Assembly: GCF_963583255.1 (NCBI RefSeq)
Contig: NC_084811.1
Coordinates: forward strand, 15,146,088-15,210,087
Length of the DNA: 64,000 nt
Source: Pyrus communis
Taxonomy: Eukaryota; Streptophyta; Magnoliopsida; Rosales; Rosaceae
Reading direction: 5' to 3'
The notes under the pieces are model-generated. The model searched no databases, had not been told where the DNA came from, and saw only the letters and a list, made by a program, of their open reading frames with translations. Made by a program: the position numbers and the translations under genes. Each line of letters opens with the position of its first letter. The first letter of the stretch is position 1. Shown here in pieces: positions 12,016 through 23,054 of this stretch.

Positions 12016-12687
12016 ATGGCAAACTCATCGAACCTCAGCTTAGATTTGAGTCTCAGCAGCGATCCGGTTACGCCCCGTCAAGGTAATGTATGGCGCCCTT
12101 CTTTTTTATCTTCTAACGGTCCTCTTTCAGGTGAAGACTCTGTGATGCAGGACGCCACAACAGCTACAATAGTAGCTAAAAACCTCCTCACTCCAAAAGA
12201 TAGTAGGCTGCTGTCAGGACGGTCCGATGAGTTGGCCGTTCAAGAGTCCCTCGCACTTAGTGTTCAGTGTGCGAGTTCTGTGTCCAACATGGGCCAACGC
12301 CTGCTTGCTCGGTCCCGCCAAGTGGAATCGTTGATGGCAGAGGTGGAAAGACTTAAGCAAGAGATCCAGCAGCTTAAGTACGAGAATAGAAGTTTGCATG
12401 TGCTTGCAAATAACTATTCGTCGGGGATGAAGAGGAAGCTTGATGAGCTGCAAGAATCTGAGGGTCGAATTCACAGTGACCGTCAAAGGCTTGCGTCTTA
12501 TCTCCAGAGGCACCTTTTTCCTGGGTCATCCAGCGCTTGGCCAAGTATTGAGGCCTGGAATGCTCTAGCTCCGATGCCTCCCGCTCCGATGGCTTCCGCT
12601 CCGATGCCTCCCGCTTCTATGCCTCCCGCTTCTATGCCTTCCGCTTCTGCGCCTCGTAGTGGGGCTTCACGCAAACAACCTTTGTGA
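12016..12687 (+). CDS. aORF protein, A3 copy (antisense to its element)
   Basis: This is a 223-residue ORF on the strand opposite to the A3 retrotransposon. I do not recognise the family. The ATG at 12016 follows an A-run and has a G at +4; an in-frame TTG upstream is not needed. The visible layout is a Ser/Leu-rich start (SNLSLDLSLSSD), a conserved middle (GNVWRPSFLSSN, MQDATTATIVAKNLLTPKDS), a coiled coil at about residues 93-150 with L/V/I heptads (VESLMAEVERLKQEIQQLKYE), and a tail of MPPAP/MPPAS/MPSAS units before RKQPL. It differs from the A2 copy at a few residues, for example T for A at position 19. It converges on gag, 88 bp away. A role in the element cycle or in silencing evasion is unproven. 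Confidence 0.75.
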   Translation: MANSSNLSLDLSLSSDPVTPRQGNVWRPSFLSSNGPLSGEDSVMQDATTATIVAKNLLTPKDSRLLSGRSDELAVQESLALSVQCASSVSNMGQRLLARSRQVESLMAEVERLKQEIQQLKYENRSLHVLANNYSSGMKRKLDELQESEGRIHSDRQRLASYLQRHLFPGSSSAWPSIEAWNALAPMPPAPMASAPMPPASMPPASMPSASAPRSGASRKQPL

Positions 12688-12715
12688 AGCTCCACCTTTC
12701 TCCATGTTTAGTATC

Positions 12716-12719
12716 TTTC

Positions 12720-12763
<44 letters not shown>
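12716..12763. repeat. Homopolymer T tract between aORF and gag (A3)
   Basis: A run of T with single C interruptions sits at the tail-to-tail junction of aORF and gag. In element orientation this is poly(A) just after the gag stop and an AATAAA-like sequence. All elements with both ORFs have such a tract at the same place, with different lengths. Confidence 0.9.
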
Positions 12764-12767
<4 letters not shown>

Positions 12768-12775
12768 AAATAAAA

Positions 12776-13699
12776 TCAAACGGCATGGAATTGGTCCTTG
12801 AATGGAAGGTGATACTTGAAGTGAACCGGCATTGGTTTGAATTCTAATGTAGGTGCCTGATTCATAAAAAACAACAAGTTAGTATAAAATGTAATGGAAT
12901 TTGAAAAAAATGACTTACTTGTTTTGTCTGACAAGAACTCAATGACAAACACCACTCCTTTGAAAGTTTCAGGGATATTGGACTTGGCCAGATTGCATGT
13001 GATGGTTATGACTTGTCCAATGTCATCAAATTCAACTTCTTTGGGCATTGTTGTCTCAAGTATATCCCCTTTGATGAATTCATGAAATTCCCTACTTTGC
13101 ACCTTTGGAAGGTCTTCCAAGATGTCTTTTTCACTTTCTTCTTCCTTGGAATTCATGAACCTGCAAGGAATAGGGATATTAGGTGGAATGGGGTTAGAAC
13201 TAATTGGAACAACCTTACTTGAATTAGATGGCGTAGGAGCAATAAGTGCTTCCGGCAAAGGTGCTTCAAATCCTCCATTCGGATTTACAATGGTTGGACT
13301 AGGGAGTTTGCCTTGGTCGCAAAATTGTCCTACGAACTCCGCTATCTGCCCAATTTGCTTTTCCAAGTGATCCAACCTTTTGTCTTCTTGTCGAGCCTCA
13401 TTGTCTTGATTTTGTGAGCCCTGCACCAAACAAATTAATTTGTTAAGCTTTTGATTATAATCTATTGATGAACTTAAATTTGGCTGGGCATATTGAATAT
13501 GAGGTTGTGGTGGCTGCCAATATCCTCCTTGTTGAGCATTTTGAGGTTCCCACCACATAGAGTTTGAGTGATCACTCCAATCCGAATTGTAAGTATTGGA
13601 AAACACGTTATTCCTTGATTGAAGATTAGATATATCAACTCTTTGCATTTGGGACCTTTCCATGAGCTGTGACAAAAGAGAAGCGTTATCAAGTGCCAT
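12776..13699 (-). CDS. gag: gag-like ORF of A3, internally shortened
   Basis: This is an open frame of 307 residues in element orientation, starting at the ATG of MALDNASLLSQ (the longer frame begins inside the PBS and is unlikely). The N-terminal part is Gln/Asn-rich (GGYWQPPQPHIQYAQPN). A short helical stretch LDHLEKQIGQIAEFVGQF follows. The C terminus TLEFKPMPVHFKYH resembles the linker between protease and RT of Athila-like polyproteins (recalled pattern LELKPLPxHLKY), so the ORF appears to be gag fused to a pol scrap by deletion. Compared with A2 it lacks about 50 residues in the middle. A splice-like 62-nt segment at 12857-12918 is described in the findings. No zinc knuckle or protease motif is visible. 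Whether it works as a capsid protein is unknown. Confidence 0.7.
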   Translation of the reverse strand: MALDNASLLSQLMERSQMQRVDISNLQSRNNVFSNTYNSDWSDHSNSMWWEPQNAQQGGYWQPPQPHIQYAQPNLSSSIDYNQKLNKLICLVQGSQNQDNEARQEDKRLDHLEKQIGQIAEFVGQFCDQGKLPSPTIVNPNGGFEAPLPEALIAPTPSNSSKVVPISSNPIPPNIPIPCRFMNSKEEESEKDILEDLPKVQSREFHEFIKGDILETTMPKEVEFDDIGQVITITCNLAKSNIPETFKGVVFVIEFLSDKTSKSFFSNSITFYTNLLFFMNQAPTLEFKPMPVHFKYHLPFKDQFHAV

Positions 13700-13791
13700 G
13701 TTGTTCTTAACAAACAAAACACAAATAAAAAAAACTAAATCTAAAAGACAATACAGAAACAAATAATCCAAGGGATTAGCAAATTTTCTAA

Positions 13792-13809
13792 TCCCCGGCA
13801 ACGGCGCCA
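13792..13809 (-). other. Primer-binding site of A3 (tRNA-Asp type)
   Basis: The reverse strand reads TGGCGCCGTTGCCGGGGA, five bases inside the 5' LTR. It is complementary to the 3' end of plant tRNA-Asp including CCA, which primes minus-strand DNA synthesis in Athila-type elements. Confidence 0.9.
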
Positions 13810-13814
13810 AAATT

Positions 13815-15735
13815 TGATGCGAGATTTATACGCACACAAATTAAACCCTCTTTTTGTCAATTTGTAGTATAAGTGTAAGTAGGGATCGTTCTGGACCGGG
13901 GATTAGGAGGGATTGTTAATCTCTTGGAAACTGACTCAAAAACGTAAAAACGCAATATAAAACACTAAATTAGACTCAAAGAATGTAAAACTAAACTTTA
14001 AAACTCTAAAACAAACCAAAAACTCAAAATGCTTTTAAAAACACAAACTAAAATGATTTCTAACTAAATTGACATTAAAGTAAAGGGGGATTTAAGTTTA
14101 TACGAAATTAAATTAAATGAACAAATTAAAACAGAATGTAAATATGAAATTGATGAAATGGAATGAATGGATGATAGAATAGCTAAGGGGGTCATCTCCA
14201 CATATGTTACACTTGCATAATAAAAAGATTTCCAATTACATTTCAATAAATTATGAAACTCATCACCCCGGGTTAATTAGGTCCGCTTAAATTAACCGTC
14301 AAGTTTTCCTTAAGTTAATGAATTGGATGATTTAGCGCAACGCAATTCACAACATTCTCCAAAAGTCCTTTACGTGAACAGCACAATAAAGATACAATCA
14401 AAGATCATTAAGCATTATGAAAACTATAAGTGTTGACGAGGCATTCGTTACTATGATGAGCATGAAACTCGTGCCAATAATTCATTTAACGCGATTGTTT
14501 ATAAGCAACCTCCACTACTTGTGAATATAAGTTCATAACGATTAGGTGAAAATCACTTATATTCTAGCGTCATATTCATGCATGAAAATTAAGCGCGCAT
14601 TCTTAATAAACATACATAAATAAGTTATTAATCAAACGGTTAAACAAATTGAATCAACAACTTATGAAATGCAATTAGAAGTAATCAAATCAAAATGCAA
14701 GCATAAACATATATTTCGAATCACCCCCTAGCTAAAGGGGGTTTAGTTTATTATAACTTTGAAATCAAAGAAATACCTAAACATTCCAACAACTCAAACT
14801 TGAATTGTATGAACGTTTAGGCACTCTTCTCTTCCATTCCTCATACGTACAAACAAAGAGAATTGAATTTAAACATTGAAATCAAAGAAACACCTAAACA
14901 TTCCAACAACTCAAACTTGAATTGTATGAACGTTTAGGCACTCTTCTCTTCCTCGTTGTTGTAGCACAAGGTCTAAGGATAGTTTGATGGTGTGAATGGT
15001 TTGGGGAGTGGTGTTTGGATTAATAGGGAAATGGAAAAATGGTGTTTGGATTACAAGGGAAATGGAAAAATGGTGTGTTGTGTATGAAATGAGATGTCCA
15101 TGAATGAATGAATGCAAGGGTATTTATAGGAGTAGTGGAGGGAACATATGGCTATGTCATTTGTAGGTGAAGTAGGTGGATGTTGTAGGTGAAGTAGGTG
15201 GATGTTGTAGGTGAAGTAGGTGGATGTTGTAGGTGAAGTAGGTGGATGTTGTAGGTGAAGTGGGTGGATGTTGTGTTAAGTGATAAGTGATAAGTGATAT
15301 GATATGTGGTTATGATATGATAAGTGGTTAAGTGGTGATGATAAGTGATAAGTGATTAAGTGATATGATATGTGGTGATGATAAGTGATAAGTGATATGT
15401 GGTGTGTGATAAGTGGGAGTGTGGAATGTTGGAATGTTATGCACGGCTAAGGATAAAGGAAAGGTTTAAATGTCCTAAAACTAAAGGGAACAAGGTTCCA
15501 ACACTTTGGTCTTCAATTAGGTCTTCAATTTCGTCCAACACTTTGGCTTCAAGCATAAGCTATCCGTCCTTAGCCCAAAAGTGCTCCAAAAGTTTCCAAA
15601 ATGCATCTTTTTGCTCCTTTAGCCCTTTGGACCTACAAACACACGAAAATAGCTTAAAGTACTAAAATAACTAAAGAAACATAACGTAAATGCACGAGAA
15701 CAAGCTATTTAAGTCGCATGAATATGCTCCTATCA
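13815..15735 (-). repeat. 5' LTR of A3 (right copy)
   Basis: It is nearly identical to the left LTR. By eye a few substitutions are visible, together with the shorter minisatellite (15163-15272, five 22-bp units). The right terminus CTCCTATCA is followed by the GCATG target copy. Confidence 0.92.
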
Positions 15736-16514
15736 GCATGTAGAATGAATGATTTCTTGGTGAGGGGATGCATGTGTTGATTAAAGGGGGAATGCAAAGG
15801 AAAAGCTGGAAATGGAAGGTAGGCCACGGCATGGGTTGTTGTTGAATGATTATGGGTGCATGTGGGTGGAAATGCATGTGCAATGATGGTGAATATGAAT
15901 GCATGTGGCTGATTTAAAGAATAGGTATGCATGTGAATTAAAGGTGTTGTGTTAGGTGATGGGTGCATGTTAAGTGATAAGTGATGATGATAAGTGATAA
16001 GTGATGATGATATGATATGTGGTTATGATAAGTGATAAGTGGTGATGATAAGTATATGATATGTGGTTATTATAAGTGATAAGTAGTGATGATAAGTGAT
16101 AAGTGATAAGTGATATGATATGTGGTGATGATAAGTCATGGGAGCATGTGGGTTAACTAATGAAGGAAATGCATGTGCAATGATAATGTGTTAGAATGGA
16201 TGTGTGTTATGCATGGCATGATTGGGATTAGGAAAGGTTTAAATGTCCTAAAACTAAAGAGAACAAGGTTCCAACACTTTGGTCTTCAATTAGGTCTTCA
16301 ATTTCGTCCAACACTTTGGCTCCAAGCATAAGCTATCCATCCTTAGCCCAAAAGTGCTCCAAAAGTCTCCAAAATGCATCTTTTTTGCTCCTTTAGCCCT
16401 TTGGACCTACAAACACACGAAAATAGCTTAAAGTACTTAAATAACTAAAGAAACATAACGTAAATGCACGAGAACAAGCCATTTAAGTCGCATGAATATG
16501 CTCCTATCACACGG

Positions 16515-18322
16515 CATCATTCAACCAACTTAAGGAGTTGTTGACCACGGCACCCATCATTGTTCCACCAGATTGGAGTCTACCTTTCCAGCTCATGTGT
16601 GATGCGTCCGACTATGCTTTAGGAGCAGTTTTAGGACAAAGAAAGGACAAGAGGCTGCACGTCATCTACTACGCCTCACGGACATTGAACGATGCACAAT
16701 TGAACTACTCCACTACGGAAAAAGAACTTTTTGCCGTTATCTTTGCTTTAGATAAATTTCGATCATATCTAATTGGTACTAAAGTAATTGTTTTCACTGA
16801 TCATGCAGCTCTAAAGTACTTGCTCACTAAAAAGGAGGCCAAGCCACGGCTAATTCGATGGATGTTGCTACTTCAAGAGTTCGACATAGAGATTCGGGAC
16901 AAGAAGGGAAGTGAAAACGTGTTGGCTGACCACCTAAGCCGAATGGTGCACAATGAAGAGGCCCTACCCATTGCCGAGACATTCCCCGATGAACAATTGC
17001 TGTCCATTAAGGTTAGTGCACCTTGGTATGCCGATATTGTTAATTTTTTGGTGTCAAAACGTATTCCAAGTGAGTTCACTAGGCACCAACGTGATAAACT
17101 TAGGCATGATGCACGGTTTTATGTGTGGGATGATCCGTACTTATGGAAATTTTGCCCCGATTAGATTATACGTCGTTGTGTGTACGATTCTGAATGTCAT
17201 TCAATTTTGAGTTTTTGTCACACATATGCATGTGGAGGGCACTTTGGCACACAACGCACGGCCCTCAAAGTGTTACAATGTGGATTTTATTGGCCTAGTA
17301 TTTTTAAGGATGCTAGAACGTTTTGCTTAACATGTGATAAATGCCAAAGAATGGGTGGTATTAGTGCAAAGGACCAAATGCCGCAGGTTTCTATCCTAAA
17401 TGTTGAAATTTTTGATGTTTGGGGTATTGATTTTATGGGTCCCTTCCCTTCATCGTATGGTTTCATGTATATTTTGCTTGCGGTTGATTATGTGTCAAAA
17501 TGGGTGGAAGCCAAGGCCACCCGGACTAATGATTCTAAAGTGGTTGCAGATTTTATTAGAACTAACATTTTTGCAAGGTTTGGAATGCCACGAGTGATCA
17601 TTAGTGATGAAAGGTCACACTTTTGCAATCGGACCATTGAAGTGTTATTGAGGAAATACCATGTCACCCATAACGTTTCTACACCTTACCATCCTCAAAC
17701 GAATGGCCAAGCCGAGGTTTCCAACCGAGAGATCAAGCAAATACTTGAGAAGACCGTTGGGCCAACAAGGAAGGATTGGAGCTTACGGTTAGATGATGCA
17801 CTTTGGGCGTATCGTACGGCGTACAAAACCCCCATTGGGATGTCCCCCTTTCGACTTGTCTATGGCAAGGCGTGCCATCTTCCCGTTGAATTGGAGCACA
17901 AAGCACTTTGGCCCATCAAGAAGTTTAACATGAACCTCGATGGAGCGGGAAGTCAAAGGAGATTGCAATTAAATGAGCTTGATGAGATAAGGCACGAGGC
18001 GTACGATAATGCAAGCATTTACAAGCAAAAGACCAAAGCTTTCCATGACAACATGATCCATGGGAAATCATTCTCAATTGGGCAAAAAGTGCTATTGTTC
18101 AATTCCCGTTTACGTTTGTTTCCCGGTAAGTTACGTTCTAAGTGGATTGGACCATTTGTTATTACTAATGTTTTTGTTCATAGTGTAGTCCAAATCCAAA
18201 GCTTGAAAACGGGACACGAATTCAAGGTGAACGGGCATCGTTTGAAGCCCTATTATGGCACCTTTGTGGAGCATGCCGTGGATGACATACCCTTGGAAGC
18301 CGTGGGCCCTAGTAAGGAGTGA
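16515..18322 (+). pseudogene. pol: Athila-like pol, RNase H and integrase part, element F
   Basis: This is the continuation of the pol frame broken at 4443. RNase H comes first: [35 protein letters not shown] and [11 protein letters not shown] supply the Asp, Glu and Asp active-site positions, and the domain ends at [10 protein letters not shown]. An in-frame TAG at 17162-17164 then breaks the frame just before the integrase zinc-binding region (HTYACGGHF and CLTCDKCQR, an HHCC pattern). The integrase core has D in [11 protein letters not shown] in [10 protein letters not shown] and E in [13 protein letters not shown]. The ORF ends with [13 protein letters not shown] and a short tail; no chromodomain or envelope-like ORF follows. 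The residues after the second catalytic Asp (ER) differ from the GG I remember in relatives. F is the only pol source in the window and is clearly inactive. Confidence 0.93.
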
Positions 18323-20335
18323 ATGAGGTCTTCGTCCGGCTATACGATGTTAAAGCAAGCGCTACTTGGGAGGCAACCCATGCATTCAACAAAGGAAGAC
18401 CGAGAAAGCACTCCAATTCCAGATTTGCGTTCCTAAACTCTTCTCTTTGTTGTTGATTTTGTTTCTGCCATGTTAGGTTGTTAGATGTTGTTTTGTTTGT
18501 TTGTTTGTTATTTGTGTGAGTCTATGCTTGAAACATTGAGGACAATGTTTGATTTAAGTGTGGGGGGTAACCAAAGTGTTTTGATGCAAATTCGTAGGGT
18601 TTTATCACCCATAATTTCAAATGTTGTTTCTTGCTGTTTTTAGGTGTTTTTAGGCTGTTTTGGTGTGTTTTAGTATTTGTTGTTCTAAAAATCCGAAAAT
18701 CCTAGAAAAAATTGAAAAAAATTGTTTTGAAAACCCAAAAAAAAAGTTGTTTTTAAGTTGTTTTTGTGTGTTTGTTTGTGTCTTAGGGTACCTTCCAACA
18801 CAATGATGAGGATTCAGTTTGTAATTGCATGACTGTTAAAGAGAATGATTAACATGGATGAAAGTTTGATTTACTCTTTGTTTATGCTTGGTTGTGGTTA
18901 TAACTTATGACTTCACATGTAATCAAAAAGAAAAAAAAAAAAAATTAGTTTTTGTAACATGCTTGAAGGAAGGAACTCAAACAAATGCTACAACCTTGTG
19001 AGACTTGAGCCTAAACGTTTATTTAGAGAGTTAAAATCTGTGCATTCTTGGTTTCTAAAGTCGTTGCATGATCTCATTATTCTTTGCTTGGTTACTACTT
19101 GGAAGGCGTTTCATCATTTAGTTCCAAATACTAGAACTCATGCCAATTTCATTCAAAACATGTTACTGAATTGCATAACACATATTCAAGATGAAGTTAG
19201 TAGTTACCACCATAGCCAAAAAGCCATCATTCCATGCATGTGTTTTTGTAGGTTTAACCCCGTTGAGCCTCGTTTAGCCTATGTTGTTTGTTAACCCACA
19301 TTATCCTCACCTAGCCTAGATTAGGATTATCCATACCCTTGTTCTTAGAACGTAGTTAAGCATGACTCATGATGAATTCCTTTGGATCATGGTATTGCAG
19401 AAAGCTAAGTGTGGGGGAAGGATTCTTGATATGGGTATGTGCCAAAACTCATATTGAGGCACGGGTTAGGAGAAAAGAAAAAAAAAAGAGAAAAATTCGT
19501 GCAAAATAGAAAGAAAAAAAAAGAAAAAGTTGTGAAAAGTATGAAAAGGAGTTGGAAGAGCATAAAAGGAGCTCTAAGTTGTTGGTTATTGAAGAAAGGG
19601 TCCAAAACGTTGCATTTGACCCTAAGTATGCATGTGTATTCCCCTTTGTGTTTAAAGTTATTTTCTGCACTCTAAAGTGAATTCTACGTATCAAGTTCAT
19701 TGCTTTGCTTACTATTGTTTAAAGAACGTTTGTTTTATCCTTTACCTTTCTTTGTTAGCCAATACCCCTAGCCCCGTTACAACCCTTGACTTTAATCTTG
19801 AGTGTTATGTGTTTCAATTTGTGGAGTTTAAAATTGGTACGAGGATATGGTGTCACTGGTTCTCGCATCTAAGTAGTAGCATTCCATTCATGAGATCATA
19901 TTGATAAACATGCTTTTTAACTCCGAAAAGTGCTTTCTTTGTCATACATATATGTGAGCATTCGTTTTCATATTTACATCTATCTTCTCACATATAACTA
20001 GTATAGGGTGTGTAGTCAGAAAATCTGTGTGAAAATTGAGTGCATATCTAGTAAGGAATTGAGGAAATTCTCTAAGGCATGTTACTACATTCAAAATCAT
20101 GTTTTAATTGGTTATTTATGAACTACTGAGTAGTGACCATGATTAAGTAAATGTTTAAGCGTAAAGATGGCTAAAATCTGTGGGAATGATGATTTTTAAC
20201 ATGTCATGTGCATTGGAAATCCCTGAGGCGATTGTTGGAAGGTGTAGGTTGTGTTTTACTCGTTTTACTTCGTTTATTTAATTTGCTTCATTTTGTTTTG
20301 CTTGAGGACTAGCAAAAGCTAAGTGTGGGGGAATT
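18323..20335 (+). other. F 3' UTR with three PPT-like boxes, no gene
   Basis: It begins with the post-integrase motif CTACTTGGGAGGCAACCC (about 18362), which recurs in C and B. Hairpin AAACATTG/CAATGTTT lies at about 18531-18550. TAAGTGTGGGGG-type boxes begin at 18555, 19406 and 20320; the last abuts the LTR and is the functional PPT position. An A/G-rich stretch lies at about 19470-19550. The region is homologous to the 3' UTRs of A1, A2, A3 and E, linking F to them. There is no antisense aORF in F. Confidence 0.8.
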
Positions 20336-21074
20336 TGATAGGAGCATATTTACGCACCTTAGTTTAGCTTGTTTTTGTGCATTTATAGTGTTTTTCCTTA
20401 GTAAAGTTGTCTTTTAAGCTAGTTCTATGTGTTTTCAGGTTTTAAGGGCAAAGTATGCAAAAGGATGCATTTTGGAGCCTTTTGGAGCAAATTAGAGCTT
20501 GGAATGGACATCATATGCTTGGAGCCAAGATGATGGACGAAATTGAAGATTTGAAGATGATGTTTCCTACTTGAACAAGGTTTCCTAGTTGAAGTAGGAA
20601 AGCGCCTAATTAAAAGATGAAATCCTAGTCAACGAGGGATTCCTAGTTGAAGATGGATTCCTAGAAGAATGAAGATTCCTACTCAAATAAGGTTTCCTAC
20701 TTGATGAAGGAAAGTCAAAATCCAAATGGTCTCAAGTGAAGCAACAAAGAAGTTTTCCAAGTCCAAGAAGGAAAATGAGTCCAAGATGAAGAAGGAATGA
20801 CGAAGACAAGGTTTCCTAATCCTAATAGGCAAAGTTTCCAAGTGCAATGAGGAGTCCTTATCCATTTAGGGCACTTTATCCATTTAGGATACCTTATCCT
20901 TGTTCTAGAAACCTTATCCATCCTTGCCGTGAGTTTTCCTTGCATTAGAAGGTTTCTAGAAGCCCTAATCTGCCCTATCCTTTAGTGCCGCACCTATCCC
21001 TTCTAGAAAGCTGCTTTCCCTTGCCTTGCAAGGCATTCTAGAAGCCTTATCACCTCATCTCCTTACCTGCCGCA
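20336..21074 (+). repeat. Start of the F 3' LTR, interrupted by element C
   Basis: It starts TGATAGGAGCATATTTACG right after the PPT, in the same sense as pol. It is about 740 bp of U3 containing many degenerate TTCCTA/TCCTAGT repeats (about 20560-20900). It is cut at 21074 by the LTR of C; the rest of this LTR is not in the window. The flank CCGCA (21070-21074) is the candidate left target copy for C. Confidence 0.8.
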
Positions 21075-22776
21075 TGATAGGAGCATATTCATGCGACTTA
21101 AATGGCTTGTTCTCGTGCATTTACGTTATGTTTCTTTAGTTATTTTAGTACTTTAAGCTATTTTCGTGTGTTTGTAGGTTCTAAGGGCAAAGTATGCAAA
21201 AGGATGCCTTTTTGGAGCCTTTTGGAGCAAATTAGAGATTGGAATGGATATCATATGCTTGGAGCCAAGAGGATGGACGAAATTGAAGGATTCCTAATCC
21301 ATTGCAGCCACATGCACATTCAATCATTCACACCAAAACCTTGCACATGCTTTCCCATTTCATTATTCATTCACTTTGCAGCCACCATTCCCCCTTTAAT
21401 CCACATGCTCTCCCATTTCAGATTGCATTTTCACTCACCACAAACAAGTCACATGCATTCATCAACATATCTAGCTGTCATTCACGTGCATTTCATTCAT
21501 CATTTCCACCCCCACATGTCCCTTTAATCATTCAAACATGCAGCCACACCTTCACCCACATGCACCATTCAAACATACACCCAAACACCACCAGAAATCA
21601 TCATTGCCGTGGGTACCTATCCCATTTCAGATTGTCATTCCACTTCATTGCACATGCATCTTCATAATTCAACACATGCATTCATTATTTATTTACTTTG
21701 CATCCTTTAATTTAATCACATGCACATTCAAACAAACACAATCATTCCAGCCATACCTTGCATTTTCAGATTGTTCCTCCATCATTGCACCACAATGCAG
21801 CCACATGCACTTGTTCCTCTAACATTTCAGCCACTTGCACTCCCATTCTCTCCCAAAACCGTGCACATGCATTCTCCTTGCATTTCCAGCCATTCCACAT
21901 GCTATTTCAGCCACATGCATTCATAATCATTCAACCAACTTTGCACATGCATTCATCATCATAACCTAGCTGTCATGTTCACCCCATTTCACCTATAAAT
22001 AAGCATTCACACTCATTCATTCTCATTCATACAGATTTCTGTCATTCACTCTTCCATATTCCCTCATCCATTGTAGAAATGTAGACCATCAAACTCCCTT
22101 GTGCCGTGCTCTCCCTTACAATCCAAACACCATCCCTTCCATTTCCACCACTGATAGGAGCATATTTATGCGACTTAAATGGCTTGTTCTCGTACATTTA
22201 CGTTATGTTTCTTTAGTTATTTTAGTACTTTAAGCTATTTTCGTGTGTTTGTAGGTCCAAAGGGCTAAAGGAGCAAAAAGATGCATTTTGGAGACTTTTG
22301 GAGCACTTTTGGGCTAAGGACGGATAGCTTATGCTTGAAGCCAAAGTGTTGGACGAAATTGAAGACCTAATTGGAGCCAAAGTGTTGGAACCTTGTTCTC
22401 TTTAGTTTTAGGACATTTAAACCTTTCCTAATCCCAATCATGCCATGCATAACACACATCCATTCTAACACATTGTCATTGCACATGCATTTCCTTCATT
22501 AGTTAACCCACATGCACTTATCACTTATCATCACCACATATCATATCACTTAATCACTTATCACTTATCATCACCACTTAACCACTTATCATATCATAAC
22601 CACATATCATATCACTTATCACTTATCACTTAACATATCATCCACCTACTTCACTTACAACATCCACCTACTTCACCTACAACATCCACTTCACCTACAA
22701 CATCCACCTACTTCACCTACAACATCCACCTACTTCACCTACAAATGACATAGCCATATGTTCCCTCCACTACTCC

Positions 22777-22784
22777 TATAAATA
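22777..22784 (+). promoter_or_regulatory. LTR TATA box (A1)
   Basis: TATAAATA in CTCCTATAAATACCC is conserved in every A-type LTR (44797-44804 and 51812-51819 in A2; reversed at 8244-8251 in A3). Transcription should start about 30 bp downstream, leaving a leader of roughly 1.2 kb within the LTR. Confidence 0.75.
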
Positions 22785-23008
22785 CCCTTGCATTCATTCA
22801 TTCATGGACATCTCATTTCATACACAACACATTACAAACACATTCTCCCTTCCCTAGCCGTGAGCTTCCCATCTCTCCCCTTATAATCCAAACACCATTT
22901 TTCCATTCCCCTTCCACTTCTCCACCACTCCTCTTCCATTCCACACTTCCATCCCCCAAACCAATTATCCCTAGACCTTATGCTACAATAAAGAGGAAGA
23001 GAAGAGGG

Positions 23009-23054
23009 CCTAAACGTTCATACAATTCAAGTTTGAGTTGTTGGAATGTTTAGG
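23009..23054 (+). repeat. 46-nt leader palindrome
   Basis: CCTAAACGTTCATACAATTC and its right arm ending GGAATGTTTAGG fold on each other with about 20 of 22 positions pairing (two as G-U). It sits about 230 bp after the TATA box and so should be in the transcribed leader. The same element is found in all A, C, D, E and solo LTRs, often twice. Confidence 0.8.

Larger units (their letters stand above)
6938..15735 (-). mobile_element. Complete non-autonomous LTR retrotransposon A3 (reverse)
   Basis: The termini TGATGCGAG/CTCCTATCA are flanked by GCATG at 6933-6937 and 15736-15740. The two LTRs are 2001 bp (6938-8938) and 1921 bp (13815-15735). The interior runs 8939-13814. In element orientation it holds the PBS, a gag-like ORF, a homopolymer tract, the antisense aORF, a promoter-like block and a long 3' UTR ending in the PPT. 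There is no pol, so RT, RNase H and integrase would have to come from an autonomous relative such as F. It is inserted into the reverse solo LTR at 4444-16509. Confidence 0.93.
4444..16509 (-). mobile_element. Reverse solo LTR (C/D-type) inside F pol, itself split by element A3
   Basis: The left end TGATGCGAG (4444) and right end CTCCTATCA (16509) are flanked by CACGG at 4439-4443 and 16510-16514, a perfect 5-bp target duplication in the middle of pol. After removing A3 and one copy of its target site, the remaining 4444-6937 plus 15741-16509 form one continuous reverse LTR of about 3.26 kb with no internal region, that is, a solo LTR. It is longer than its relatives because about 690 bp of the U5 side is present twice (see findings). 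The U3 part is rich in CATGCA motifs. It contains no gene. Confidence 0.9.

Noticed and set aside
4444..16509. One 12-kb complete element
   Set aside because: The outer ends are both parts of a single reverse LTR with its own CACGG duplication, and a complete A3 with GCATG duplication sits inside.
21302..21964. His/Pro/Ser-rich frames in the C and G LTR U3 (also 35941-36536)
   Set aside because: Overlapping frames in several phases across CACATGCA repeats; typical of repeat-derived open frames.
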